64,000 nucleotides of DNA from Moraxella ovis (GCF_900453105.1 NZ_UGPW01000001.1:124001-188000), one strand, 5' to 3'. Positions 53,470-63,291 are shown, counted from the first letter of the stretch. Made by a program: numbers and translations. Notes: a model not told the origin generated them from the letters alone.

Positions 53470-54480
53470 ATGTCCGTCTATACCCACCTATCTGATGATG
53501 AATTTTTTGCGTTTTGTGGTTTGTTTGGCGTAAAATTTAAAAAAGCCATTCCCATCGTGCAAGGGGTCAAAAATTCCAACTGGTTCATTCAGAAGGACAG
53601 CGACGTGGGCGATGAGTTTAGCTATGTGTTTACGCTATTTGAAGAGCGTGTGCCTGCCGATATTATCAAAATGGCAACCGTCATGCACGCCCTAAAAGAC
53701 AAATTGCCAATCGCCCCGCCGCTTGTCAAGCTTACCGCCAAAGGCGATGACATCGGCACCGACTGCGTCATGCGATACGAAAACAAGGCAATCCTAGTCG
53801 TGCCAAAGCTCTCAGGATCACACCCTACCGTCACAGACACCGCCATGTGCCACACTATGGGACAAGCGTTGGCGACACTGCACGAGACATTACAAACCCT
53901 GCAACCTGCCGAAAACTATGGCGTGCCACTGTACGACTGGGCAAGAGTCAAAAAGCGTGAAACCGCCTATATGCCCACCGATGAAGCTCGCCTGATGAAC
54001 GACATCTGGACAGCATATGCCAATCTGCCCGATGATTTGCCAAAGGGGCTTTGTCATTTGGATATGTTTGCTGATAATACCTTGTGGGATTTTTCGGGCG
54101 ATACGGCTACACTTACGGGGCTTTTGGACTTTACCGAAGTATCGGTTGAGCATTATTTGATGGACATTGCCATTACCATTAACGATTTTTGTACGACTTG
54201 GGGCAATGCGACAGACGGCGAGAGCGTGAATTTTAACACCGACAAAATGACTGCCTTTATAGACGGCTATGAGAGCGTTCGCCCCTTGACCAACAGCGAA
54301 AAGACTGCCCTGCCTGTTATGCTTGCCTACTCTGCCACGATTTTTTGGCTACTGCGCCTAAACGTCATCTACTATAACCGTGAGCAAGGGCGGACGGGCG
54401 ATGACATCATGGTCAAAAATCCCGATTTGATGAAACGGCTGGCAGGCTATCACTGGAATAAAGTCAAACCCACCAATTAA
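53470..54480 (+). CDS. thrB: Homoserine kinase, aminoglycoside phosphotransferase-fold type
   Basis: This 336-residue kinase belongs to the APH/choline kinase fold rather than the GHMP type, as in Pseudomonas ThrB. The N-terminus has MSVYTHLSDDEFFAFCGLFGV and IPIVQGVKNSNWFI. The catalytic loop is GLCHLDMFADNTLW, and the metal-binding stretch is LTGLLDFTEVSVEHYLMDIAITINDF. It phosphorylates homoserine for threonine synthesis. The gene starts after GCAGGAAAAGTCC and is followed 14 bases later by the YafJ-like gene. Confidence 0.93.
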   Translation: MSVYTHLSDDEFFAFCGLFGVKFKKAIPIVQGVKNSNWFIQKDSDVGDEFSYVFTLFEERVPADIIKMATVMHALKDKLPIAPPLVKLTAKGDDIGTDCVMRYENKAILVVPKLSGSHPTVTDTAMCHTMGQALATLHETLQTLQPAENYGVPLYDWARVKKRETAYMPTDEARLMNDIWTAYANLPDDLPKGLCHLDMFADNTLWDFSGDTATLTGLLDFTEVSVEHYLMDIAITINDFCTTWGNATDGESVNFNTDKMTAFIDGYESVRPLTNSEKTALPVMLAYSATIFWLLRLNVIYYNREQGRTGDDIMVKNPDLMKRLAGYHWNKVKPTN

Positions 54481-54494
54481 TAAGTGAATTCACA

Positions 54495-55382
54495 ATGTGC
54501 CAACTACTTGGAATGAATTGCAATACGCCAACCGACATCGGTTTTAGCTTTGCTGGCTTTCGTCAGCGGGGCGGTGGAACGGATCATCACGAAGATGGCT
54601 TTGGGATTGCGTTTTTTGAGCGCAGTGACTCGGGTAGGTTAGGCTTGCGTCAATTTCATGACAACAAGCCAAGCCATCTGTCGCCTGTTGCTGATCTGAT
54701 CAATCATTATCCTATCAAGGCGATGAACGTGATTGCGCACATTCGTAAGGCAACCACCGGCGAGAAAAACAGCCTTGCTAATACGCATCCCTTCGTCCGT
54801 GAGGTATGGGGTGAGCAGTGGGCATTTGCGCATAATGGGCAGATGACAGACAGCTTCATTCGTCGCACCCAAAGGCTGCATGACAATGGCAACGCAGAAC
54901 ATTATTCGCCTGTGGGTACGACTGACAGCGAGTTAGCGTTTTGTTATTTATTAAACCGTTTAAAATCAACCTTTAAATCTCGCCCATCAGACGAAGCGTT
55001 ATTTGCCTTTTTGACCGCACAATGCCGCTATCTGTCCGCTAATGGGTTGTTTAATTGTCTGATTTCGAACGGTCATTGGCAGTTGGCGTATGCGAGCAGC
55101 CTTTTGTTTTATCTGACTCGCAAGGTGCCATTTGGCGAAGCGCATCTGTCTGATGGCGAGATGAGCGTGAATTTTGGGGATGTGACCACTGATAAGGACA
55201 AAGTGACCATTCTTGTAACCATCCCTTTAACCAAAAACGAGACGTGGCAACAGATCGCGGTGGATGAGTGTTTGGTGTTCCAAGATGGTGATGTGGTGTT
55301 TAGAGACACACCGAGCAAAAAAACCTATCTGTCCATCGAAGATGGCATCGCCTTAGCCCGAAGTGTGGGTGCGAGCGTCTAG
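54495..55382 (+). CDS. Class II glutamine amidotransferase (YafJ-like)
   Basis: The 295-residue protein begins MCQLLGMNCNTPTDIGFSF; after removal of Met1 the Cys2 would be the Ntn-hydrolase nucleophile. GGTDHHEDGFGIAFFE, NVIAHIRKATTGEKNSLANTHPF and WAFAHNGQM are the class II glutaminase motifs. It is a stand-alone GATase_4 protein like E. coli YafJ, whose acceptor is unknown. It probably shares a transcript with thrB. Its stop overlaps the convergent bioC stop by four bases. Confidence 0.9.
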   Translation: MCQLLGMNCNTPTDIGFSFAGFRQRGGGTDHHEDGFGIAFFERSDSGRLGLRQFHDNKPSHLSPVADLINHYPIKAMNVIAHIRKATTGEKNSLANTHPFVREVWGEQWAFAHNGQMTDSFIRRTQRLHDNGNAEHYSPVGTTDSELAFCYLLNRLKSTFKSRPSDEALFAFLTAQCRYLSANGLFNCLISNGHWQLAYASSLLFYLTRKVPFGEAHLSDGEMSVNFGDVTTDKDKVTILVTIPLTKNETWQQIAVDECLVFQDGDVVFRDTPSKKTYLSIEDGIALARSVGASV

Positions 55383-56137
55383 CGTTTGACCGCGACCACA
55401 TAGATGGCATCATAAGTCAAAGGATATCGCCATTTTCCATCGTTGAAAATGGCGAATTTTTTGCGGTAATTTTCATAAAATTGTGCCAATGACGACTTCG
55501 TCCATCCTACGCTGCCCACAGATACGCCCGTTTCTTTGATGTGGCGTAGAATCTGCTTTGGCTGATCAAAATATAGCGTGTACGGCGTCTGTTCGGTATG
55601 GATGACATCAAACCCAGCCTTAGACAGCATCTGTATGATGTCATCAAGACTGTGATAATCAAGCCCGATGCCTGTCAGCGTCTTCATCTCATGCAGGTTA
55701 TCCTGTCCGAATGTGGCAAAGGCGAACGTGCTAGCATCTGACAGTGCGTGATGAATGCGATGGCACAGGGTTGGTAGATCCTTCATCCACTGCAGTGCTG
55801 AGCTTGATAGCGCCATATCTACCCTAGGTAGATCGATGTGTTCAATATCGCCGATGATCAGCTTAGCGCGGTCAATGGCAGAATGCACATCGTACAGATC
55901 ATTCAGATAGAGCTCATCTATCTGCCATAGCGGGTGATAAAGTTTGGTCAGATTGCCCACGCCGCAGCCGATCTCTAGGATGGACTTGGGCGATGCATCA
56001 GGCAGGCGTGTCTGGATGAGTGTGATAAGATGCTGACACATCTGATGCTGAACCAATGCAGACTGATCGTAAGTGGCATGTGCTTTTTTAAAATTATGCG
56101 CGATGAATTCTGTACTGATGTCGGCATTTAACATCAT
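55379..56137 (-). CDS. bioC: Malonyl-ACP O-methyltransferase BioC
   Basis: BioC methylates malonyl-ACP to disguise it as a fatty-acid primer, the entry step of pimelate synthesis for biotin. The 252-residue SAM enzyme has AHNFKKAHATYDQSALVQHQMCQHLI, motif I ILEIGCGVGNLT, NDLYDV, and ALSSSALQWMKDL, the BioC-like substrate region. ATG 56137 overlaps the bioF stop by 4 bases, so bioF-bioC are translationally coupled. The usual bioH between them is missing. Confidence 0.9.
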   Translation of the reverse strand: MMLNADISTEFIAHNFKKAHATYDQSALVQHQMCQHLITLIQTRLPDASPKSILEIGCGVGNLTKLYHPLWQIDELYLNDLYDVHSAIDRAKLIIGDIEHIDLPRVDMALSSSALQWMKDLPTLCHRIHHALSDASTFAFATFGQDNLHEMKTLTGIGLDYHSLDDIIQMLSKAGFDVIHTEQTPYTLYFDQPKQILRHIKETGVSVGSVGWTKSSLAQFYENYRKKFAIFNDGKWRYPLTYDAIYVVAVKR

Positions 56138-57270
56138 GTCAATTCCTCAAGTGTTCGGCAGAATTCATCAATCTGATCTGTGGTAATGCCTGCGGTCAGA
56201 CACATGCGAATGCGTGCTGTGTTCACAGGTACGGTGGGTGGGCGGATGGGCAGCACATAAAAGCCTCTGTCTTGAAGTGCTTCTGCCAAATCAATGGCCT
56301 TTTGATTGTCGCCGATGATGATGGGGATGATGTGGCTGTCTGAAGGACATTCATAGTCTAGAGATTTGATTTTATTTCTAAAATATCTGGCATTGTCCAG
56401 CAGTGCCTTACGTTGAGTTTGCATTGTGATTGACTGATTGAACACAAAAGCAGACCACAGTGCGTTGACGGGCGGTACGTTGGTACTGAAAATCAAAGGG
56501 CGCATGCTGTTAATCAGTAGCTGTTTGATGATGTCATCACAGACGATGAAGCCGCCCACGCTTGCCCATGCCTTCCCGAAAGTCCCCACCAAAAAATCAA
56601 TCTCATCCATCACGCCCAGCGTCTCTGCCACGCCAAGACCACACTCACCGAACACGCCCACGCCGTGCGCCTCATCGACATATAGCGAGACGTTTGGGTA
56701 TTGTTGTTTTAGGGTGATGAGCGCCTGCAGGTCGGTCACATCACCATCCATGCTAAATACCGACTCAGTCATGATGATGATGTGGCGATAATTGGCGTGG
56801 TGCTTCTCAATAAGCTGAGCCAGCTGGGCCAGATTCTGATGCGCATAACGGTAGAATTTCGCCCCGCGCTCTTTGGCCAATAAGATGCCATCAATCATGC
56901 TGGCGTGCACCCATTTATCCGCCAAGATCAGCGTCTGATCATCCGCGATGGCAGGCAGGATGCCAATATTCATGTGATAACCACTATTAAAGGTCAGCAC
57001 CGATCGTCCATAGGCAGCTTGCAGGGCTTGCTCTAGCATTTCGTGAGCATCAAAATTACCCGTCAAAAGACGAGAAGATGAAGCACCAAAACAAAAATCG
57101 GCGTGGTGCTGATGGGTTCTGATGAATTCATCTTTTAGGTGCGAGCGCGCTAGCCCAAGATAATCATTGCTGGAGAGGTTTAATAAGTCCGTCTGAGGGC
57201 GAAAACTGCGGATGTTACCCGCATTCTGCAAGGCGGACAGTCTTTCGTGATAGGGCGTGAATTTATCCAT
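56134..57270 (-). CDS. bioF: 8-amino-7-oxononanoate synthase BioF
   Basis: BioF joins pimeloyl-ACP and alanine, using PLP, to form the first intermediate of the biotin rings. The 378-residue protein has the family features NLSSNDYLGLARS, GASSSRLLTGNFDAHEMLE, FNSGYHMNIGILPAI, VYSMDGDV-type ESVFSMDGDVTDL, YVDEAHGVGVFGE, and the PLP-lysine region GTFGKAWASVGGF. The ATG at 57270 is at the outer edge of a 183-base region shared with the divergent siderophore receptor gene. Confidence 0.96.
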   Translation of the reverse strand: MDKFTPYHERLSALQNAGNIRSFRPQTDLLNLSSNDYLGLARSHLKDEFIRTHQHHADFCFGASSSRLLTGNFDAHEMLEQALQAAYGRSVLTFNSGYHMNIGILPAIADDQTLILADKWVHASMIDGILLAKERGAKFYRYAHQNLAQLAQLIEKHHANYRHIIIMTESVFSMDGDVTDLQALITLKQQYPNVSLYVDEAHGVGVFGECGLGVAETLGVMDEIDFLVGTFGKAWASVGGFIVCDDIIKQLLINSMRPLIFSTNVPPVNALWSAFVFNQSITMQTQRKALLDNARYFRNKIKSLDYECPSDSHIIPIIIGDNQKAIDLAEALQDRGFYVLPIRPPTVPVNTARIRMCLTAGITTDQIDEFCRTLEELT

Positions 57271-57378
57271 GAGCTGATGTCTTTGTCCTTATAAAGATAG
57301 CTATGTTAGGGGAAGTTTGGCACAAATGCAAGTTAAGGGATAAAAAACCAAAATCTTTATTTTTCAATACATATAAAA

Positions 57379-57404
57379 ATTATTATCATAAAATAACTAT
57401 TCTT
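57379..57404. promoter_or_regulatory. Possible Fur box upstream of the siderophore receptor
   Basis: ATTATTATCATAAAATAACT and the adjoining AT-rich repeats resemble overlapping Fur hexamers (NATWAT), about 90 bases before the receptor start. Iron regulation of the receptor is expected from the family; the site itself is only a visual match in very AT-rich DNA. Confidence 0.4.
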
Positions 57405-57492
57405 ATTTACATAAATAAACTTTGCGTTTACACTAACGAAATTTTCAGAGGTTATGCAATTGTTTCTAGATGTTATTTATATGGGAGTGAGT

Positions 57493-59793
57493 ATGCCTGT
57501 TTTTAAACCAAAAAGCCTTACTTTGTGCTTAATTGCCCTCATGAGTGTGCCTGCACTCGCCCAAAGCGATGAAGAGATGCCATCGGTGACATTAGATAAA
57601 ATCGTCGTCACAGCAGAGACACAAGTCAAACAGTCGCTCGGCGTCTCAAAAATCAATCAAACCGACCTAGAGCGTACGCCTGTCTCAAGCGACATCTCAG
57701 AAATCGTGCGCAGGATGCCAGGGGTGAATTTGACGGGTAACTCAGCGACAGGGCAGCGTGGCAATAACCGCCAGATAGACATTCGCGGAATGGGGCCTGA
57801 GAACACGCTTATTTTGGTGGATGGCAAGCCGGTTACGTCACGCCATTCGGTGCGTTATGGTTGGCGAGGTGAGCGTGATACGCGCGGCGATTCGCAGTGG
57901 GTGCCCGCCGAAGCGATTGAATCGATTGAGGTGCTGCGTGGTCCTGCCGCCGCACGTTATGGTAGTGGTGCGATGGGTGGTGTGGTGAATATCATCACCA
58001 AGAAAGTCAGCGACGACTATCGAGGTTCGGTTGAGGTGTATACCAATCAGCCTGAGGATGGTAAAGAAGGCGACTCGAATCGCATCAGCGCCAGCTTAAG
58101 CGGACCGATCATTCCAGAGAAGCTGGGTTTTCGTGTGTATGGCAGCTTTAATAAGACTGACATGGATGCGGTAGACATTAACCCGCTTGTTCCTTATACG
58201 AATGCTAATGGTTCAAGCTATCTGGCACGCGCAGCAGGGCGTGAAGGTGTTGAGAATAAAGACGCGAGTCTGCGACTGGCCTATCAGATCAACCCTGATC
58301 ATGCACTGACCTTTGATGCTGCTTATGGTCGCCAAGGCAATGAATATTCTGGCGATACCCAATACTCCAACCGTGACTCTAGCGCGACAACCACAGGCAA
58401 CCAAGCCCAAAGCAACGCCTTGCTAAACAGCCTGATTGGCACCGAGACGAACATCATGCGCCGAGACAGCTATTCATTGACGCACGACGGGCTGTATGAT
58501 TGGGGTGATAGCAAATTTACCCTGCAATATGACCAAACCAAAAACACTCGTCTTGACGAAGGCTTAGCAGGCGGTCCTGAAGGGGTGATACGTTCGGTGA
58601 ATAATGAGGCGCCGACTTTTGAAGATACTGAGCTAAAAACATGGCGCGCCCACGGCGAGTCGAGTATCCCTTTTACCTTTGGCGTACCTCAGAAAATCAC
58701 CATCGGCGCCGAATATGTCAAAGATGAGCTGACAGACACCGCGAACATGGATGAAGGTACTTCAACTGGTACAGATGCTAATGCGCTGTATGCTGATGCC
58801 TTTGTAACGGGCGATCGAAGCAAAAGCACCTCAGAGATTACTTCAGCGTACATTGAGGATAACTTAGAACTGAACGAGAACACGAATCTCGTGCTAGCAT
58901 TGCGTTATGATCATCACAACAAATCAGGCTCAAACCTAAGCCCTGCCTTAAACTTAACGCATCATTTGAATGACAACTGGACATTAAAGGCAGGCGTGGC
59001 GCGCGCCTATAAAGCGCCAAATCTTTATCAAAGTTCAAATGGCTATCTGTTGGGCACGCGTGGACAGGGTTGTCCGATTGATCTTGTGCCAGCAGGTCAG
59101 TGGTGTGTGCTTCAAGGTAATGAAAACCTAAAACCCGAAACCTCATTAAACACCGAGCTTGGCATTCGGTATCGTGATGCGGTGACTAACGCCAGCTTGA
59201 CGTATTTCCACAGTGATTATAAGGATAAGATCGCCGCAGGTAATACGCTGATTGATAGTGTGACATTGCCTTACACGGCTCGCGGAACTACTAGTGACAT
59301 GACCTATAACCTGCTGCAATGGGAAAACATCCCTGAAGCCAAAATCGAAGGCGTGGAAGGTAGCTTAACGTGGAATTGGGGCGATGCGCGCTGGACGAAC
59401 AACGTCACCTATATGATGGAGTCCATTGATAAGCGCAGCGGCAACCCATTGTCGATGATTCCAAATTATACATGGAATTCGATTTTTGGTTATGACATTA
59501 ATGATAATTGGGATGTGAATTTCACCTTTACCCAATACGGTCGCCAAAAGCCGCGCCAATTTGCCGAGAGCAACATCGAAAACTCTGCAAAAGATGGCTT
59601 ATTGCACAACAAAGAAGTTAAAAGCTATAATATTGTCTCACTCAATACTGGCTACCGCTTCAATGATTATCTAAGTGGGCGCATCGGCGTGAATAACCTA
59701 TTTGATAAACAAAAGCTGCGTGACAATACGATTAGCCAAACCTATAATGAGCCGGGAAGATCTTACTTCGCCAGTTTAAAATATGAGTTTTAA
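57493..59793 (+). CDS. TonB-dependent catecholate siderophore receptor (FepA-like)
   Basis: From ATG 57493, preceded by GGGAGTGAGT, the 766-residue protein starts with signal peptide MPVFKPKSLTLCLIALMSVPALAQ. A TonB box LDKIVVTAE follows, then a plug domain with GVNLTGNSATGQRGNNRQIDIRGMGPENTLILVDGKPV and IEVLRGPAAARYGSGAMGGVVNIITK, and a 22-stranded-type barrel ending in aromatic F (SLKYEF). The GWRGERDTRGDSQWVPAEAIE stretch is typical of FepA/PfeA/PirA receptors for enterobactin-like catecholates. The frame opens earlier (57454) but the signal peptide supports 57493. No siderophore synthesis genes are present, so it probably takes up siderophores made by others. Confidence 0.9.
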   Translation: MPVFKPKSLTLCLIALMSVPALAQSDEEMPSVTLDKIVVTAETQVKQSLGVSKINQTDLERTPVSSDISEIVRRMPGVNLTGNSATGQRGNNRQIDIRGMGPENTLILVDGKPVTSRHSVRYGWRGERDTRGDSQWVPAEAIESIEVLRGPAAARYGSGAMGGVVNIITKKVSDDYRGSVEVYTNQPEDGKEGDSNRISASLSGPIIPEKLGFRVYGSFNKTDMDAVDINPLVPYTNANGSSYLARAAGREGVENKDASLRLAYQINPDHALTFDAAYGRQGNEYSGDTQYSNRDSSATTTGNQAQSNALLNSLIGTETNIMRRDSYSLTHDGLYDWGDSKFTLQYDQTKNTRLDEGLAGGPEGVIRSVNNEAPTFEDTELKTWRAHGESSIPFTFGVPQKITIGAEYVKDELTDTANMDEGTSTGTDANALYADAFVTGDRSKSTSEITSAYIEDNLELNENTNLVLALRYDHHNKSGSNLSPALNLTHHLNDNWTLKAGVARAYKAPNLYQSSNGYLLGTRGQGCPIDLVPAGQWCVLQGNENLKPETSLNTELGIRYRDAVTNASLTYFHSDYKDKIAAGNTLIDSVTLPYTARGTTSDMTYNLLQWENIPEAKIEGVEGSLTWNWGDARWTNNVTYMMESIDKRSGNPLSMIPNYTWNSIFGYDINDNWDVNFTFTQYGRQKPRQFAESNIENSAKDGLLHNKEVKSYNIVSLNTGYRFNDYLSGRIGVNNLFDKQKLRDNTISQTYNEPGRSYFASLKYEF

Positions 59794-59798
59794 CCATT

Positions 59799-59826
59799 AA
59801 GAGCGGATTTTTTCCGCTCTTTTTAT
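59799..59826 (+). terminator. Terminator between receptor and esterase genes
   Basis: AGAGCGGA / TCCGCTCT 8-bp stem followed by TTTTTAT. The esterase gene begins 19 bases later, so it has read-through or its own promoter. Confidence 0.85.
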
Positions 59827-59844
59827 AACATTGGATGCTCAATC

Positions 59845-60759
59845 ATGATAAAAAAGTTAGCAGCTGTCAGTTTGATGGCGTTGATGTTTCAAGGCTGTGC
59901 GACTAAGCCTTTGAGTGAGCCAGTGGCAACTTGGCAGCCCGCCACGATGCTAAATAGCCAAGAGACGATCATGCATCCATCTTATGCAGATAAGGAATAT
60001 TTGATTCAAGTGGCGACCATTGGTGATAGACCTGCCAGCGGCTATCCTGTCATCTATGTGCTTGATGGCAATGCATTCTTTGCGGTAGCATTATCCATCG
60101 CGCAGATGATGCATGGCAAGCCAAGTGAAAAAAATCCCAAATCCTTCATGGTGGTTGGGATTGGCTATACTTCAGGCAAGCAGTTTGACATCCCAAAACG
60201 CACGCACGACTACACGCCGCCAGCTGAATATTATCCAGAGCCAAAAGGTGAGCAAGTGGCTTTTGGTGGTGCTGATTATTTTCATGCCTTTATGGTGGAT
60301 GAGCTGGCACCCATGCTTGATAAAAAATTTGGCATCAATCCCAATCATCGCACGCTGATGGGTCATTCGTATGGTGGGCTGTTTGGGTTGTATGTGCTAT
60401 TTTCTCGCAGTGAGAGCTTTGATCATTATGTGATCGCAAGCCCGTCAATCTGGTGGAATGACAAGAGTATTCTGGCACATCGAAGTGGGCTGATCGATAC
60501 GCCTAATATCAAAAATATTCTTATCACGCTAGGCGAGCAGGAGCTGACCGCGCGCCATCGAAATCCTAACGCGCCGATCATGGATCTGCCAAATAGCGAC
60601 GCGTATTTGATGTATGAGTTTTTGCAGCAACAACTGCCCAATGCCAAAGTTAATTTTGAGTTTAATTCAGGTTATTCGCACGGTGAGAATGCTTATCCGT
60701 CCATGATACAAGGCGTAACGATGGCGTATCAGGCATGTAAGGCAGATCAGGACTGCTGA
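59845..60759 (+). CDS. Lipoprotein siderophore esterase (IroE/Fes-like)
   Basis: The 304-residue alpha/beta hydrolase begins MIKKLAAVSLMALMFQGCATK with a lipobox FQGC, so it should be an anchored periplasmic or outer-membrane lipoprotein. It carries YPVIYVLDGNAFF, the nucleophile elbow GHSYGG (Ser175), ASPSIWWND and the late GYSHGENAYP (His279), as in trilactone esterases of the Fes/IroE/BesA group. It would cut ferric enterobactin-type siderophores brought in by the receptor encoded just upstream, releasing iron in the periplasm. The ATG lies 51 bases after the receptor stop. Confidence 0.85.
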   Translation: MIKKLAAVSLMALMFQGCATKPLSEPVATWQPATMLNSQETIMHPSYADKEYLIQVATIGDRPASGYPVIYVLDGNAFFAVALSIAQMMHGKPSEKNPKSFMVVGIGYTSGKQFDIPKRTHDYTPPAEYYPEPKGEQVAFGGADYFHAFMVDELAPMLDKKFGINPNHRTLMGHSYGGLFGLYVLFSRSESFDHYVIASPSIWWNDKSILAHRSGLIDTPNIKNILITLGEQELTARHRNPNAPIMDLPNSDAYLMYEFLQQQLPNAKVNFEFNSGYSHGENAYPSMIQGVTMAYQACKADQDC

Positions 60760-60773
60760 TGCGTGGCTGACTT

Positions 60774-61840
60774 TTGGCGATATGGATGGGATTGATAGGT
60801 GTTCATTCCCATGCTTTTTGCCAAAAAGACAAACATTATGACTTAATATGCTTGCGCAATCATTATCAAAAGACCAGCAGCCAATGGCATCCACCAACGG
60901 TTGATGAGGGTTTGGTATGGTTGGAGCTTGCGCCGATTGTTATTGATGATAAACCGCCTACGCCAATTGCCATTTTGGGTAGGCAGTTATTTTTTTGAAA
61001 CCGCATTATCATCAGATGGGCGGGTTGCGCATGTCAATTGTCATGATCCGCTTTATGGGTTTTTAGACCCAAGAGCCGTTTCGATTGGCGTGCATGGCAG
61101 GCAAGGCAGTCGTAATAGCCAGTCTTTGATACACCTAGGATTAAGTTCTAAGTAGCAAGGATTTTTTTTGGGATGGGAGGGCGCGCAGTCTGTCTGAGCA
61201 GGTACTCATGCCCTTGACTGATCCCAACGAAATGGACATAACGTTAGAAAGTGTGCCAATGCGCTTGAATCAAAAAGGCTATCTGCCGAAGTTTAAATTA
61301 GTATTTGGTGAGACATTGGCCGCTATTGAGATTGACCAAGTTGCCCAGGCTTTAAATGCATATCTCATTACTCTTACGCCTGTACGTACCCGATTTGATG
61401 AATTCTTGCTGGGTGACAGTGCGGCATTATCCGACGGTGAGCTTTTGGGGTTGCATGTATTTCGTACCAAAGGCAGATGTATGAATTGCCATTTTGGGAT
61501 GGCAATGAGCGATGATAAATTTTATAATCTAAATCAGACTCTGGCAGGGCGGCCGCGTCAAGATTTTGGTAAGTGTGCTGTCACGAGAGATGCTAAGGAT
61601 TTTGGCAAATTCAAAACACCGTCTTTAAGAAATCTATCCAACTCAAAGCCTTGGTTTCATCATGGACTATTTACAAATTTACGGGGTGTGGTGGCAATCT
61701 ATAATGCAGGCATGACAATCCCACCCACCAAAAATGCACCTGCCATTGCCCATGATGACCACCTAGATCCACTCATCAAGCCTTTGGCGCTAAACGATAA
61801 AGAGATGGACGCTTTGGTGGATTTTTTGATGGCGCTTTGA
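60774..61840 (+). pseudogene. Decayed diheme cytochrome c peroxidase (MauG/CcpA family)
   Basis: Three frame segments form one protein of about 350 residues. The first runs through LAPIVIDDKPPTPIAILGRQLFF and breaks in a T7 run (60988-60994). The next reads ETALSSDGRVAHVNCHDPLYGFLDPRAVSIGVHGRQGSRNSQSL. There the first heme site is damaged: HVNCH where CxxCH is required. After a second break near 61150 (beside a T8 run) come FFWDGRARSLSEQVLMPLTDPNEM and then the intact 3' part with heme motif CMNCH and FKTPSLRNLSNSKPWFHHGLF. The family reduces hydrogen peroxide or oxidises protein partners in the periplasm. The gene follows the siderophore esterase without obvious connection. Confidence 0.85.
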
Positions 61841-63291
61841 TTGGCGGCAAACCATCACATCAGGCTTATCACCATTTATCAGATAATCAACCACCGCACC
61901 ATCGATGCAAGCATTGGCGCCTGATAAGCTGATGGTGTGACCGAAATATGGCGTATAAATCAAATAATCACCAAAGCGATTCGCCATGTTCTTGGCGTTC
62001 GATAATGGTGTGGCGAAGTCATGCGCCTGCGCCACGAACAGTAGCGTTGGCGTGGCATCGCTGATAAGATTGGCATCTAAGTCATCCGCACCATCAAAAG
62101 GCCAATAATAGCACGCATCTAGCAGCTCATCATCGCTGCGCTCAATGTCGTTGTAGGCGGCGATTTTGCCGATGGCTTTTGCCCTGTCTAGGTAGTTGCT
62201 GCGATCTTTTGGGGCGGAATCTGCACAGTTAATCCCGACAAAGGCATCTTGGCTAAAATCCTGCTCGCCAAATTCTTGAATGAATAGCAATTCGTTATAT
62301 TTGCTCGTTTTGCCATGACTTAATTCATCAAGCATGACATACATCTCCGACCAAGCCAGCTCATCACCCAGATTATTTTCAATCATGCCTAGAATCGCTC
62401 GCTCATCGATGGGATTGTTGTTCTTATCGGTGAGTTTTTGGGCGGCAAGTTTGGCGATTTTTGTCAAAAATTCACGATTTTGTTCATCAGATTGACCAAA
62501 GATACAAGATTCATCTTGATGTCAATTTGACATGAATCGATAAAAAGCAATCTGAGCGCCTGTCTGCTGATTCGCCCAAATCGTAAATAAATCCTCGCTT
62601 GTGTCCACCACGCCGTCTAATACGCCTGCTCTTAGGTGCGACGGGTAATATTCGGCGTACTGGGCGACGTTTTTGTGCCGTAGGAGTAGCCAAGCATCGA
62701 CCAGCTGTCGATATTTAGCTTGGTGCGTATTTTATCTAAGTCGTGTACGGTGTGGATGGTGCTGATGGATTTGATAAAATCCAGTCCTGAATGTGCCACG
62801 CACGCATCAACATAGGCTTTTGCGCCATCTTCTTCGAGTGCGCCACCTCAGTCGATCGCAGTGGACGGCTTCACGCCGCGCTGTGCGACGCCTAGGACGT
62901 GAAAGCTGTCCTTTAGGGTGCGAGTGTATTCATCCTCAGACAGCCAGTCGATCATGTCAAGGCTGTGACCACCGGGTCCATCGCTTAATAACAGCAAGTC
63001 TTTGGCATCGGCATTCGCTGATGGCAGGCGCGTCATTGCGATCGTGATGGTTTTGTCTTGGGTATCGTCTAAGGGCAGCTCAATGGCGGCGCACTGTAGC
63101 TGTGCGGGCGGTGGCAGGCTAAACCATGACCAAAATGTCGGGCGATAGCAGGACTGCCATGAGACTTCCCCTTGTGTCTGCTCTTTAGATAATAAATATC
63201 CGAAGCCTAACGCTGCCGCCACTAATATGATAATCACAAATGACAGCAGTATTTTAAATATAATCTTAAACGCTTTTTCACGACAATACAT
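61790..63291 (-). pseudogene. Decayed secreted alpha/beta hydrolase (tripeptidyl-peptidase-like)
   Basis: The minus-strand reading starts MYCREKAFKIIFKILLSFVIIILVAAALGFGYLL, a membrane anchor, then SDGPGGHSLDMIDWL and RGVKPSTAID, where a Cys codon has become TGA (62848-62850). It continues GGALEEDGAKAYVDACVAHSGLDFI and SMLGYSYGTK with the nucleophile Ser. A shift in an A5 run (about 62670) leads to NVAQYAEYYPSHLRAGVLDGVVDTSEDLF. A further shift leads to ESCIFGQSDEQNREFLTKIAKLAA and TPTLLFVAQAHDFATPLSNAKNMANRF, with the late His in YFGHTISL. The pattern fits the TAP/proline-iminopeptidase group. Its 3' end overlaps the end of the peroxidase pseudogene. Confidence 0.8.

Noticed and set aside
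60985..60996. T7 tract as a phase-variation switch for the peroxidase
   Set aside because: The gene also has another frameshift and a lost heme cysteine, so changing the tract length would not restore function.
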